Shown here: positions 45,075 through 54,108 of the stretch, piece after piece
Layout: each line of letters opens with the position of its first letter
How positions within the stretch are numbered: position 1 is the first letter of the stretch
NCBI RefSeq assembly: GCF_003076475.1
Contig: NZ_CP020919.1
Span: 2,604,001-2,668,000 of the forward strand
Reading direction: 5' to 3'
DNA length: 64,000 nt
Origin: Flavobacterium kingsejongi
GTDB taxonomy: Bacteria; Bacteroidota; Bacteroidia; Flavobacteriales; Flavobacteriaceae
Program-made: the position numbers and the translations under genes
The notes under the pieces: generated by a model
Database searches by the model: none
What the model saw: the letters and a program-made list of their open reading frames with translations, nothing else
What the model was told of the DNA's origin: nothing

Positions 45075-45683
45075 ATGATACGATATAGCGTTTGGATAGC
45101 ATTGCTGATGGGGTATTATGGCTATTCGCAAAATAACTGTAGTGTGGCGGGCGTAAAAAGCTTTCAAACAACCATTAATACAGAATATGCGACAAGGGGA
45201 GAATCCCCTCTAAAAGAGAAAGACTTTCAGGAATTTAAAACACTGGACTTTTTTCCGATTGACCTGAAATATTGTATTGTAGCAAAATTTATACGCACAG
45301 AAAAAGAAAAACCTTTTGAAATGCCTACATCCAGTGGGAAACAAAAGCGATTTGTAAAATATGGTGAAGCACAGTTTACGATAAATGGCACATCTTTAAA
45401 ACTAAATATCTACAAAAGCCTCGATCTTACGAAGCTGAAAAAATACAAGGATAATTTATTCCTGCCCTTTACCGATCTTACGTCGGGAGTTACCACCTAT
45501 GGCGGTGGCCGGTATATCGATTTGCTTACCACTGATATTGTTGGTGAAACCATTACGATTGATTTTAATAAAGCCTATAATCCATATTGTGCTTATAGCG
45601 AAAATTATTCCTGCCCGATTCCCCCCGAAGCGAATGACCTGAAAATAGAAATCAGGGCTGGCGTTAAGAAATTCCACGACTAA
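45075..45683 (+). CDS. DUF1684 family protein
   Basis: 202 residues with an N-terminal signal peptide (WIALLMGYYGYSQ). The mature part has the DUF1684 signature TYGGGRYIDL, then FNKAYNPYCAYSENYSCPIP and a C-terminal IRAGVKKF. The fold is a beta-rich exported domain of unknown function. The TatD gene overlaps the stop (TAATG), so the two are coupled. Confidence 0.85.
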   Translation: MIRYSVWIALLMGYYGYSQNNCSVAGVKSFQTTINTEYATRGESPLKEKDFQEFKTLDFFPIDLKYCIVAKFIRTEKEKPFEMPTSSGKQKRFVKYGEAQFTINGTSLKLNIYKSLDLTKLKKYKDNLFLPFTDLTSGVTTYGGGRYIDLLTTDIVGETITIDFNKAYNPYCAYSENYSCPIPPEANDLKIEIRAGVKKFHD

Positions 45684-46342
45684 TGGATTTTGTCAATGTA
45701 CATACCCATCAGGCAGCAGTGGAACCAAATGTACTGGGTATTGTCAATCAGTATCCGCAATCACTGGATGTTACAGTCCCTTTTTTCTCCGTAGGCATTC
45801 ATCCCTGGTACATAGAACCTGCCCGGATCGAAGCCGATCTCCGGATTATTTCGGATACAGTAGCATTGGAACATTGCCTCGCACTGGGAGAATGTGGATT
45901 GGACAAAAGAACGGCTGTACCTTTGGAACTTCAGGTATCGGTATTTGAACAGCAGTTAGCACTGGCAGAAAAATACCAAAAACCCATGATTATCCATTGT
46001 GTAGCGGCATTCCAGGAGCTTATCGAATTGAAAATTAAAAATAAGAGTACCGTTCCAATGGTGGTACATGGCTTCTCTAAGAACGAACAAGTAGCAGCAC
46101 AACTCCTTAAAAATGGCTTTTACCTTTCTTTTGGGAAGTACCTGTTGCAGAACCCGGAATTGGAGCGCGTATTTTGTACCATACCGAATGACCGCTTTTT
46201 TCTGGAAACAGATACGGTAGCAGAAACCATACAGGAGGTTTATGCAGTAGCGGCACAATATAAAAAAATAGAATTGAAAGAATTACAAAAGATAATAGCA
46301 TATAATTTTAATACCGTTTTTAAAGATGGCAGAATGGACTGA
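45683..46342 (+). CDS. TatD-family metal-dependent hydrolase
   Basis: 219 residues. NVHTHQ (about 5-10, H-x-H metal site), GIHPWYI (about 38-44), ALGECGLDK (about 73-81, metal-binding Glu), MIIHCVAA, VVHGF and FLETD are the TatD barrel motifs. Members are 3'-exonuclease-like DNases. Shorter than typical TatD (about 255). It overlaps the next gene by 17 bases and forms an operon with DUF1684 and TcdA. Confidence 0.85.
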   Translation: MDFVNVHTHQAAVEPNVLGIVNQYPQSLDVTVPFFSVGIHPWYIEPARIEADLRIISDTVALEHCLALGECGLDKRTAVPLELQVSVFEQQLALAEKYQKPMIIHCVAAFQELIELKIKNKSTVPMVVHGFSKNEQVAAQLLKNGFYLSFGKYLLQNPELERVFCTIPNDRFFLETDTVAETIQEVYAVAAQYKKIELKELQKIIAYNFNTVFKDGRMD

Positions 46343-47045
46343 AAGGGCAGCATTGCTGTTCAAACTGGAAGGATTGGATAAATTACAGCGTTCCAATATA
46401 TTAGTAGTCGGATTGGGTGGCGTAGGCTCATTTGCGGCAGAATTCATAGCCCGGGCAGGTGTAGGGAAAATGACCATTATTGATGGTGATGTGGTTGATA
46501 TTACCAATATTAACAGGCAGTTGCCAGCATTGCATTCTACCGTGGGGCAACCTAAGATTGATGTAGTGGCAGATCGCTTACTGGATATTAATCCGGAACT
46601 GCAATTGACAAAAATTAAAGAATTCCTGTCACCGGAGCGCGCGTTTGAAATTGTAACCGAGGAGTATGATTATGTGCTGGATTGTATTGATAGCGTAACC
46701 CCAAAGCTCAACCTCATTATTGCTGCAAAGCGCAAGAAGGTGAAAATTGTAAGCAGTATGGGAGCAGGAGGGAAGATGGAAGCTGCAAAAGTAAAAGTAG
46801 CCGATATCAGCAATACCGAAAATTGCTATTTTGCCAAAACCATAAAAAGACGCCTGAAAGAAGTAAAAATCGATAAAGGGGTCAAAGTGGTTTTTTCCTC
46901 TGAAATCCAGGATGAAAGCAGCCTGAAAACGACCGATGGTAAAAATTTCAAGAAATCATTTTATGGGACTAACAGTTATATGCCGGGATTATTCGGATTG
47001 TATGCTGCTGAAACCGTAATACGCCATTTGTTAAAAGAGAAGTAG
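46326..47045 (+). CDS. tcdA: TcdA, tRNA threonylcarbamoyladenosine dehydratase
   Basis: 239 residues. ThiF/E1-like nucleotide site VVGLGGVGSFAAEFIARAG (about 28-46), then IIDGDVVDITNINRQLPAL and the DCIDSVTPKLNLI segment. TcdA uses ATP to cyclise t6A37 to ct6A in tRNAs that read ANN codons. The C-terminal FYGTNSYMPGLFGLYAAE fits TcdA rather than ThiF or MoeB, and no zinc-binding CxxC pair is present. The IS256 element lies 45 bases downstream. Confidence 0.88.
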   Translation: MAEWTERAALLFKLEGLDKLQRSNILVVGLGGVGSFAAEFIARAGVGKMTIIDGDVVDITNINRQLPALHSTVGQPKIDVVADRLLDINPELQLTKIKEFLSPERAFEIVTEEYDYVLDCIDSVTPKLNLIIAAKRKKVKIVSSMGAGGKMEAAKVKVADISNTENCYFAKTIKRRLKEVKIDKGVKVVFSSEIQDESSLKTTDGKNFKKSFYGTNSYMPGLFGLYAAETVIRHLLKEK

Positions 47046-47098
47046 CAGCAACACAACCCTGATAAAAGATTACTATACTCACAATAGTCCAGAATCAG

Positions 47099-48479
47099 GG
47101 GAGTAGTCGTTAGATTGTGTAAACGTAGAAATTGATTTTAATTTGATTTGAGATTTTAAGGCTTAGCCAAAAAACAACAGATCATTAAGTATAGAATTTA
47201 AAAGAACTACATTTAAATAATTTAAAAAGAGCGGATTATGATCGAAGATGGTAAATTACCCAAAGATTTTGCAAAGCAATTTAAAAACAAAGAAGACTTC
47301 CATACTTTTTTTCAAGACCTGTATAAACAAGGCATTGAACAGCTACTCCAGGGAGAATTGGATGCTCATCTGGGATATGAGAAGCATAATATTGACGGAT
47401 ACAATACAGGCAATAGCCGTAATGGTTCTTTCTCAAAGAATATAAAATCAGAGACTTTGGGCAATATGGTCCTGGCTATTCCCCGGGATAGAAATGGTGA
47501 ATTCGAGCCTCAGGTCATCGGAAAAGGCCAATCGATGAGTGAAAAGATTGAAGATGCTATTTTAGGAATGTACAGTCGTGGAATGACCCGTAGTGATATT
47601 GTAGAACAAGTTAAAGAAGTTTATGGGATATCAGTAAGTGAGTCCACGATTTCGACCATCTCTGATAGAATACTGGCTGATGTTGATTTATGGACTAAAA
47701 GGGCTTTAGAACCACAGTATCTGATTGTTTGGATGGATGCTGTGCATATGAAAGTAAGAACAGATGGGAAATATGAAAACCATGCAATTTACATTGTAAT
47801 CGGACTAAAAACAGATGGTAAGAAAGAAGTATTAGGAATGTGGCTAAATAAAGAAGAGTCGGCTTCATTTTGGATGACTGTACTCTCTGACATAAAATCT
47901 CGTGGAGTAAAGGATATTCTCATTGCCTGTACAGATAACCTTACCGGATTTACAAAAGCTATCAGAGGTGTTTTTCCAAATACAGAATCCCAGCTTTGCA
48001 TTGTTCATCAAATAAGGAATAGCCTTAAGTTTGTAGTAGTTAAGGATAGAAAAGCATTTTGCAGTGCAATGAAAGAAGTATATACTGCAATAAATCAGGA
48101 AGAAGCCGTTTTAGCTCTGGCTGAATTTAAAAAAAACTGGGAAGCAAAATATAAATATGCCGTTTGCTCCTGGGAAAAGAATTGGGAAAATCTCATGCCT
48201 TTTTTGGCCTATCCTGCTGAAATCAGGAAAATAATGTACACCACAAATACAATAGAAAACTTAAACAGGGGAATTAGAAAATATACCAAAACAAAAGTGC
48301 AGTTCCCAGATGAAAAAAGCGTCAAGAAATCAGTCTATTTAGCAATACAAAATTGTGAAAAAAGCTGGATAAATGCAATACCAAGCTGGGGATTAATCAT
48401 GAATCAGTTCTTGGTCATATTTGGAGAAAGGTGTAATATTAAACACTAAGAACTGTTTACACAAAATTTCGACCAGTCT
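47099..48479 (+). mobile_element. IS256-family insertion sequence
   Basis: Bounded by imperfect inverted repeats GAGTAGTCGTTAGATTGTGT (left) and, inverted, GACTGGTCGAAATTTTGTGT (right), 18 of 24 positions alike. A 9-base direct repeat CAGAATCAG flanks it (47090-47098 and 48480-48488), the usual duplication length for IS256. Total 1381 bp by these limits; the tips may be off by one or two bases. Inserted between tcdA and the repeat array. Confidence 0.85.
47238..48449 (+). CDS. IS256-family (Mutator-like) transposase
   Basis: 403 residues. N-terminal LQGELDAHLGYEKH is the family hallmark. The DDE residues are in IVWMDAVHMKVRTDG (first Asp), ACTDNLTGF (second Asp) and YTTNTIENLNRGIRKYTK (Glu). 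The frame is intact, so the element is probably active. Confidence 0.95.
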   Translation: MIEDGKLPKDFAKQFKNKEDFHTFFQDLYKQGIEQLLQGELDAHLGYEKHNIDGYNTGNSRNGSFSKNIKSETLGNMVLAIPRDRNGEFEPQVIGKGQSMSEKIEDAILGMYSRGMTRSDIVEQVKEVYGISVSESTISTISDRILADVDLWTKRALEPQYLIVWMDAVHMKVRTDGKYENHAIYIVIGLKTDGKKEVLGMWLNKEESASFWMTVLSDIKSRGVKDILIACTDNLTGFTKAIRGVFPNTESQLCIVHQIRNSLKFVVVKDRKAFCSAMKEVYTAINQEEAVLALAEFKKNWEAKYKYAVCSWEKNWENLMPFLAYPAEIRKIMYTTNTIENLNRGIRKYTKTKVQFPDEKSVKKSVYLAIQNCEKSWINAIPSWGLIMNQFLVIFGERCNIKH

Positions 48480-48531
48480 CAGAATCAGAGATTAAAATGA
48501 TACTAAAACTACTTTTAATACGTAATGAACC

Positions 48532-48850
48532 TATTAAAAGTGGTTCCCGATGTATTATAATACGTATGGGTACGTATTAAAAGTGGTCCCCGATGTATTA
48601 TAATACGTATGGGTACGTATTAAAAGTGGTTCCTGACGTATTATAATACGTATGGGTACGTATTAAAAGTGGTCCCCGACGTATTTTAATACGTATAGGT
48701 ACGTATTAAAAGTGGTTCCTGACGTATTATAATACGTATGGGCACGTATTAAAAGTGGTTCCTGACGTATTTTAATACGTATAGGTACGTATTAAAAGTG
48801 GTTCCCGACGTATTATAATACGTATGGACATATTTAAAAGTAGTTGTCGG
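48532..48850. repeat. 43-bp tandem repeat array with an internal palindrome
   Basis: Units start with TATTAAAAGTGGT at 48532, 48575, 48618, 48661, 48704, 48747 and 48790, exactly 43 bases apart. A decayed eighth unit stands at about 48833. Each unit contains ACGTATTATAATACGT or a one-base variant (a 16-base palindrome) followed by a G-rich GTATGGGTACGT. Units differ at a few positions (CCC/CCT, TGTA/CGTA). An inverted copy of the unit end, ACTTTTAATACGT, precedes the array at 48511. No open frame spans it. The remaining sequence between the IS256 element and the next element shows nothing else. Confidence 0.9.
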
Positions 48851-49012
48851 CTTATTTTAACTTGACTGAAATGGAATCAACGCTATGGGATTCCGTGTTG
48901 TTCCAAAGAAGGAATACTGCGAATAAGCGAATAGAAAATTATTTTCAAGGCGTAGCCAAATGTCTAGTCCTAGAATAGCAATACAGGATTAATAATAATA
49001 AAAGTACATTTT

Positions 49013-49870
49013 TTAGACAGAAGTAGCTTCATGGTTACTTCTGTTTTTTGTTTTATAGGTTTTCATTTCTATTTCTTTTTGCTGATGCATTTGCATCGGA
49101 GTAAGCATATGATTAGAGCAATGCGGTCTTACTAGATTATAAATCTGTATAGATTCCTTAACTACTAACTTAATAATATTAAGTTGCTGATCATTATACC
49201 TATCTACTAAAAACTCCTGTTTTAATATCCCATTTACCCTTTCAGCGACCGCATTTTGATATGGATCATAAGACTCAGTCATGCTACAGCGCAGGTTTTT
49301 AGTCTTGCGTATCACTTTTTGATATTCATCAGAACAATATTGTATACCTCTATCTGAGTGATGGATTAACGACAAACAACTATTTTCCCTGCTCTTAAGA
49401 GCCATTTGTAAAGCTTTAAGACTATTTTCGGCATTTAAATTAGTAGCTACATTAAATCCCATGATCCGTTTTGAATATGCATCTGTTACTAAGCTTAAAT
49501 AGCAGGGCTTACTTCTTTTTCCGATGTATGTAATATCGGATACCCAAACCTGTTCAGGACGTATTATTTTTAAGTTTTCAATTAAATTCTTGTGTTTTTT
49601 AAAACGATGATATGAGTTAGTCGTAATATGATAGCTCCGTTTTGGAGATATTAGCAGATGGTTTACTTTGAGGATATTAAAAAACATATCTCTTCCAATC
49701 TTTAATGCTCTAAGCTCCTGGTTTAATAAATAATACAACTTTCTCGTACCGATACGAGGCATTTTCATCCTAATCTTTCTTACCATAAGAATGACTTGTT
49801 CAGACTTTGATTGCTTTAAGATTTTTCTTTTAATGCTACGATAATAGACCTGCCTGTCTATCCCGAACAA
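49013..49870 (-). CDS. IS3-family OrfB transposase
   Basis: 285 residues from a TTG-type start within an open frame that continues upstream toward the end of orfA (QTLGFTCSLFGIDRQVYY), in the -1 frame relative to orfA. The DDE core is complete: VWVSDITYIGK, IHHSDRGIQYCS and NAVAERVNGILKQEF. Normally made as an OrfAB fusion by frameshifting in the A-rich stretch near 49890. Confidence 0.9.
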   Translation of the reverse strand: MFGIDRQVYYRSIKRKILKQSKSEQVILMVRKIRMKMPRIGTRKLYYLLNQELRALKIGRDMFFNILKVNHLLISPKRSYHITTNSYHRFKKHKNLIENLKIIRPEQVWVSDITYIGKRSKPCYLSLVTDAYSKRIMGFNVATNLNAENSLKALQMALKSRENSCLSLIHHSDRGIQYCSDEYQKVIRKTKNLRCSMTESYDPYQNAVAERVNGILKQEFLVDRYNDQQLNIIKLVVKESIQIYNLVRPHCSNHMLTPMQMHQQKEIEMKTYKTKNRSNHEATSV

Positions 49871-49884
49871 ACTACAGGTAAAAC

Positions 49885-50313
49885 CTAAGGTTTGTTTTTG
49901 TTCTTCTTTAAATAGGACAATTGTTCGGGTGATGAGTTTTTTCGGATATCGATATTATATTCTTTCTCTGCAATATCAATAAGCATATCAAAAATAATAG
50001 CTTTCTTATCCGTAAAATTAACTTGTTGCTCCAGATGAGCTTTCTGTTTTTCAAGAAGCGTAACTTTAGCTTCGAGTTCCATGATTTGCTGTTCAGGTGT
50101 TTTAGCCATTTGAGATGGGGTTTGGGTTTCCTAATCAAAGTTACCAAATTTTCTAAGCCAACTAACAACTGTTGAACGTGCTTGCACACCATATTTTTTA
50201 CAAGCTCCATGTGTAGATAACTCTCCTCGTTCAATCTCATGGACGATTTGCAATTTGAGAGACATACTGTAATCTCGCTGGGTTCGCTTTACATAATTTT
50301 TCTCTTTAGACAT
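49885..50313 (-). pseudogene. IS3-family OrfA with an in-frame stop
   Basis: The 5' part (MSKEKNYVKRTQRDYSMSLK, helix-turn-helix to WLRKFGNFD) ends in TAG at 50131-50133. The same frame continues at once as ETQTPSQMAKTPEQQIMELE with a coiled coil and stops at 49885. A TGG tryptophan codon would fit the TAG position, so a single G-to-A change explains it. The element cannot make full OrfA or OrfAB unless the stop is suppressed. Confidence 0.85.
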
Positions 50314-50362
50314 AATTGAGTTTTTTTTTGTATCGCTATTTCAGGACGGGACAAAAAGCCTA

Positions 50363-50400
50363 AAAAAAAGATCGCCTAAATTCTTAGGCGATCTTTTTTT
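50363..50400. terminator. Strong bidirectional terminator
   Basis: AAAAAAAGATCGCCTAA pairs perfectly with TTAGGCGATCTTTTTTT around an ATTC loop. On the minus strand it ends the SRPBCC gene, whose stop codon overlaps it. Confidence 0.92.
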
Positions 50401-51589
50401 ATTGATCCGGGTCATTAAAGACTTCCGTTGTAGTAGTTGTGGGTTTTGCGACAGGAGCTTTCGGTTTCACTACTTTCGGTTTTAGAACCGTAGCAGGTGT
50501 AGTGCCCGGTATTGCTGTTGTTGGTGTGGCGGTAGTGTTACTTGTTACTACACCATTTTCCACAGGGGCAGTTACCGGCCCTATTGGAATATACAGCTCA
50601 GTGATCCATTCCGCAGCATTTTTTGTTTCCGCTGGGCCTTTTACATAAACTTCCAGATTGGGAAGTGCTGTATTCTGTACAAGGTTATTGGTTGTGATGT
50701 ATGCCATCGCTTTATCCCATGCCTGTTTGCTGTGGGAATAGTGGCCATGCAATACGGTTTTAAGATACGTACCCGGCTCTAGTTTAGCACAGGTATAATC
50801 ACTGCCCGGAGTCGTGAATATTTCTTCTGCTATCGGCATTGCTACTGCAAAATCAACCGTTCCTGTTGTTGTATTATAATTTTTGTAGACCGTAAAAGGA
50901 GGGCCGGTCATTGTGATCTTGTTATTTCTGAAGAAACTGAAAATGGCTGTCGTCATGGCAGTAATAGTATCTGTCAGTTCCGGGATTTTGCATATTGCCT
51001 GCTGTTGCAGGTAAAATCCACCGTTACGATTGGTGACACCTTCCACTTTAATGTCAAAAGTATTAATCTGTTCGATAATAATTTTGGTAAGGCCTGCAAG
51101 CCCTTTATCGTAATCCTTCCCTACAGATTTTTGTGTTCCGCCTTCCAGCAGGTTTTTGAATTTGGCCACAAACCCTAATTCTCCTTTGGTATACCAGGTG
51201 ATCTTAGTTCCCTGTTCTGTGTCTTTAAAACTCCAGTATTGGAATGAGGTTTCACCGGATACCGTTTTCTTTTGCGCAAGCGAATCGGCCTCTTTGGCAA
51301 AAATGGTTTCCAGGCGGCCTTCTTCCGTATTGTTTTTCCATGAAATGTAGGCGCCATTTCCTGCGGTACTATCGCTGTAGGTGTACTGTATGTTGCTGCC
51401 TTTGTCATTGATAAAGTCCCAGTCTTCCCAGTTTTTATAATTATTGACATAATCATAAATTATTTTTTTAGAAACGGGAACCGTTTTGCTTCGTTCCACT
51501 AAATAATCTCCTTTAAGGGTAGCTACGTATACAGTGAGGGCAATAGCTACTAATACAATCAAAAGAAAGATATATTTGGCAATTTTCAT
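50399..51589 (-). CDS. SRPBCC plus GyrI-like domain membrane-anchored protein
   Basis: 396 residues from the ATG at 51589; an upstream TTG at 51610 is less likely. A membrane helix at about 4-24, an SRPBCC/polyketide-cyclase-like domain (about 30-175: NWEDWDF, YWSFKDTEQGTKITW), then an AraC-effector-binding/GyrI-like domain (about 180-335: FAVAMPIAEE, GTYLKTVLHGHYSHSKQAWD, ITELYIPIG). A Pro/Thr-rich C-terminal tail follows. Both domains bind small hydrophobic ligands in other proteins; the ligand here is unknown. Such fusions are common in flavobacteria. Confidence 0.78.
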   Translation of the reverse strand: MKIAKYIFLLIVLVAIALTVYVATLKGDYLVERSKTVPVSKKIIYDYVNNYKNWEDWDFINDKGSNIQYTYSDSTAGNGAYISWKNNTEEGRLETIFAKEADSLAQKKTVSGETSFQYWSFKDTEQGTKITWYTKGELGFVAKFKNLLEGGTQKSVGKDYDKGLAGLTKIIIEQINTFDIKVEGVTNRNGGFYLQQQAICKIPELTDTITAMTTAIFSFFRNNKITMTGPPFTVYKNYNTTTGTVDFAVAMPIAEEIFTTPGSDYTCAKLEPGTYLKTVLHGHYSHSKQAWDKAMAYITTNNLVQNTALPNLEVYVKGPAETKNAAEWITELYIPIGPVTAPVENGVVTSNTTATPTTAIPGTTPATVLKPKVVKPKAPVAKPTTTTTEVFNDPDQ

Positions 51590-51764
51590 AGGTGTAGGTT
51601 TAAGAGGCAAAGTTAGAAATTAAATCGAAACTTTTTCAAGTTACAAAAATTAACACAATCGCCCAATAAATATCTTTTAGTTATAATTATTTAATGGTCA
51701 CTCTACACAATGAAACCCTGTTTTCAAACGTTTTAGGAGGATACAGGAATTATAAAAGTTTTCC

Positions 51765-51772
51765 TATATTTG
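51765..51772 (+). promoter_or_regulatory. Putative -7 box of the DPP III gene
   Basis: TATATTTG fits TAnnTTTG, 30 bases before the ATG at 51802. No good -33 box is seen. Confidence 0.45.
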
Positions 51773-51801
51773 TTTGAGAACTTAAAAAAAATCGAAATAT
51801 A

Positions 51802-53844
51802 ATGAAATTACAAACATTTGCCGGCTTGTTTTTGGCTTCGGCTGTGCTGCTTTCCTGTAATAAGGAAAAAACGGCTGTAGCAGAAAAAGAAGCACCAAAG
51901 ACGAAAACTGAAAATTCCGACTATAAAGTAGATCAGTTTGCCGATATTGAAGTACTGCGGTACAAAGTACCCGGATTTGAAAACCTGACACTGAAAGAAA
52001 AGAAATTGGTATATTACCTCACACAAGCCGGGCTTTCCGGGCGTGATATTTTCTGGGATCAGAACTACAAGCACAACCTGAAAATCAGGAAAGCACTGGA
52101 AAATATTTACCAAAATTACAAAGGCGATAAAAATGCACAGGACTGGACTAATTTTGAAATTTACCTGAAAAGGGTATGGTTTTCTAATGGGATCCACCAC
52201 CATTATTCCAACGAAAAAATTAAACCGGATTTTCCACAAGGCTACTTTATCAAATTGTTATCGGATACCAAAACGACTTTGGAACCTGAAGTTGTATCCA
52301 TCCTGTTCAATGATGTAGATGCTAAAAAGGTAAATCTGGACGAAAGCAAAGGATTGCTTTCCGGCTCTGCGATTAATTTTTATGATAAAGGAATTACCGC
52401 TAAGGAAGTAGAAGATTTTTATGCTAAAAAAACCAGCCCGGATCCTAAAAGACCGTATTCGTATGGGCTAAATTCCAAATTGGTACGCAATGCCAAAGGG
52501 GAACTGGAAGAAAAAGTTTGGAAAAGCGGCGGAATGTATGGTGCTGCAATCGATAAAATTGTTTTTTGGCTGGAAAAAGCAAAAACAGTAGCCGAAAATA
52601 AAAAACAGGGCGATGCTTTAGGGCTCCTGATCAGTTATTACAAATCCGGAGACCTGAAAACCTGGGACGATTATAATATCGCATGGTTACAGGCTACCGA
52701 AGGTAATATTGACTATATCAATAGTTTTATTGAAGTGTATAATGATCCTTTAGGCTATAGAGGCTCTTATGAGAGTACAGTACAAATTAAGGATTTCGAA
52801 ATGTCAGCCAAAATGGAAGTTATTTCTAAAAATGCCCAATGGTTTGAAAACAACTCTCCTTTACAACCGGAACATAAAAAGAAAAAGGTAGTAGGGATTA
52901 CCTATAAAACGGTAGTTGTAGCCGGAGAATCCGGTGATGCCTCACCCAGTACTGCTATTGGGGTAAACCTGCCTAATTCTGACTGGATTCGTGCAGAATA
53001 CGGCTCTAAATCGGTTTCTTTAGGAAACATCATAGATGCTTACAACCATGCCGGAGGTTCGGATAAAGTAAAAGAATTTGCCAACGATAAGGAAGAAATA
53101 GAACTGGAAGAAAAATATGGTGAAATAGCGGATAAAATGCACACGGCACTGCATGAAGTGGTAGGGCACGCTTCGGGTCAGATTAATCCGGGAGTAGGCA
53201 CACCAAAAGAAACCCTGAAAAGTTATGCTTCCACACTGGAAGAAGGCAGGGCAGATTTAGTAGGCCTGTATTATCTCTATAGTCCAAAACTCCAGGAACT
53301 GGGATTGGTAGACGATTGGCAAAAAGTAGGAAAGGCGGCTTATGATGGTTATATCCGAAATGGATTGATGACACAATTGGTACGTCTGGACCAGGGGGCA
53401 GATATTGAAGAAGCACACATGAGAAACCGTCAGTGGGTGAGTGCCTGGGTATTTGAAAAAGGGAAAAAGGATAATGTTATCGAGAAAATCACCCGTGATG
53501 GAAAAACCTATTTTAATATTACAAATTATGAAAAACTGCATGAGCTTTTTGGTGAACTATTGAAAGAAACCCAAAGGATAAAATCGGAAGGGGATTATAA
53601 TGCCGGTAAAGCACTGGTGGAAAATTATGGTGTTAAAGTAGATCAGAAGTTACACAAAGAAGTGCTGGAACGCAATAAAAAATTCAATGCAGCAGCTTAT
53701 AAAGGATTTGTAAATCCGGTACTGGTACCGAAGACGGATGCAAAAGGCGAAATTACCGCCATTGAAATCCAGGAACCTAAAACCTTTGCGGAGCAGATGT
53801 TGTTTTATTCCAAAAATTACAACTTCCTTCCCGATACCAATTAA
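51802..53844 (+). CDS. Dipeptidyl-peptidase III-like lipoprotein (M49)
   Basis: 680 residues with a lipoprotein signal (lipobox LLSC, Cys at 19). The M49 zinc site is complete: HEVVGH (451-456) and EEGRAD (480-485). The family removes N-terminal dipeptides from short peptides. Being a lipoprotein, it should act at the outer membrane or in the periplasm, helping peptide use. Length is normal. A terminator follows directly. Confidence 0.92.
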   Translation: MKLQTFAGLFLASAVLLSCNKEKTAVAEKEAPKTKTENSDYKVDQFADIEVLRYKVPGFENLTLKEKKLVYYLTQAGLSGRDIFWDQNYKHNLKIRKALENIYQNYKGDKNAQDWTNFEIYLKRVWFSNGIHHHYSNEKIKPDFPQGYFIKLLSDTKTTLEPEVVSILFNDVDAKKVNLDESKGLLSGSAINFYDKGITAKEVEDFYAKKTSPDPKRPYSYGLNSKLVRNAKGELEEKVWKSGGMYGAAIDKIVFWLEKAKTVAENKKQGDALGLLISYYKSGDLKTWDDYNIAWLQATEGNIDYINSFIEVYNDPLGYRGSYESTVQIKDFEMSAKMEVISKNAQWFENNSPLQPEHKKKKVVGITYKTVVVAGESGDASPSTAIGVNLPNSDWIRAEYGSKSVSLGNIIDAYNHAGGSDKVKEFANDKEEIELEEKYGEIADKMHTALHEVVGHASGQINPGVGTPKETLKSYASTLEEGRADLVGLYYLYSPKLQELGLVDDWQKVGKAAYDGYIRNGLMTQLVRLDQGADIEEAHMRNRQWVSAWVFEKGKKDNVIEKITRDGKTYFNITNYEKLHELFGELLKETQRIKSEGDYNAGKALVENYGVKVDQKLHKEVLERNKKFNAAAYKGFVNPVLVPKTDAKGEITAIEIQEPKTFAEQMLFYSKNYNFLPDTN

Positions 53845-53860
53845 TCTTTGATACGATCAA

Positions 53861-53892
53861 AAATGCCCGGTGGGAAGCCGGGCATTTTTTTT
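53861..53892 (+). terminator. Terminator of the DPP III gene
   Basis: AAATGCCCGG pairs with CCGGGCATTT around a 7-base loop, then T8. Confidence 0.92.
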
Positions 53893-54063
53893 AACAATAA
53901 CAAACTAAAACTATTGGACTGCCTGGCGGTCTGTAGTGCCAGGTGATATGGGTAACCTATTATTTTAGACACACAGGCATTGTCCTGTTCGGATACATTA
54001 CATATTCCTGTTATTGGTTAGGCCTAATTTTTCAGCACACAAAGGTGCGGAAATACAGTACAT

Positions 54064-54092
54064 AAAAAAATCCCCATTAATGGGGATTTTTT
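54064..54092 (-). terminator. Terminator of the two-component operon
   Basis: AAAAAATCCCCATT/AATGGGGATTTTTT hairpin 17 bases after the response-regulator stop. A similar stem occurs at 56984, at the other end of this operon. Confidence 0.85.
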
Positions 54093-54108
54093 AGTTTTAT
54101 AGTAGGGA

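Larger units (their letters stand above)
48967..50347 (-). mobile_element. IS3-family element of a second type, decayed
   Basis: Terminal repeats GTCCTAGAATAGCAATACA (left) and, inverted, GTCCTGAAATAGCGATACA (right) enclose about 1.38 kb with orfA and orfB on the minus strand. It is unrelated in sequence to the IS3 copies at 9701 and 25141. orfA has an internal stop. No convincing target duplication at the edges. Confidence 0.85.

Noticed and set aside
47041..47104. Terminator of tcdA formed by CCCTGAT and ATCAGGG
   Set aside because: The arms are 30 bases apart, and two G of the second arm belong to the IS256 element, so the pairing is not native.
48532..48850. CRISPR array
   Set aside because: The period is a fixed 43 bases with the whole unit conserved; there are no unique spacers of constant length and no cas genes.
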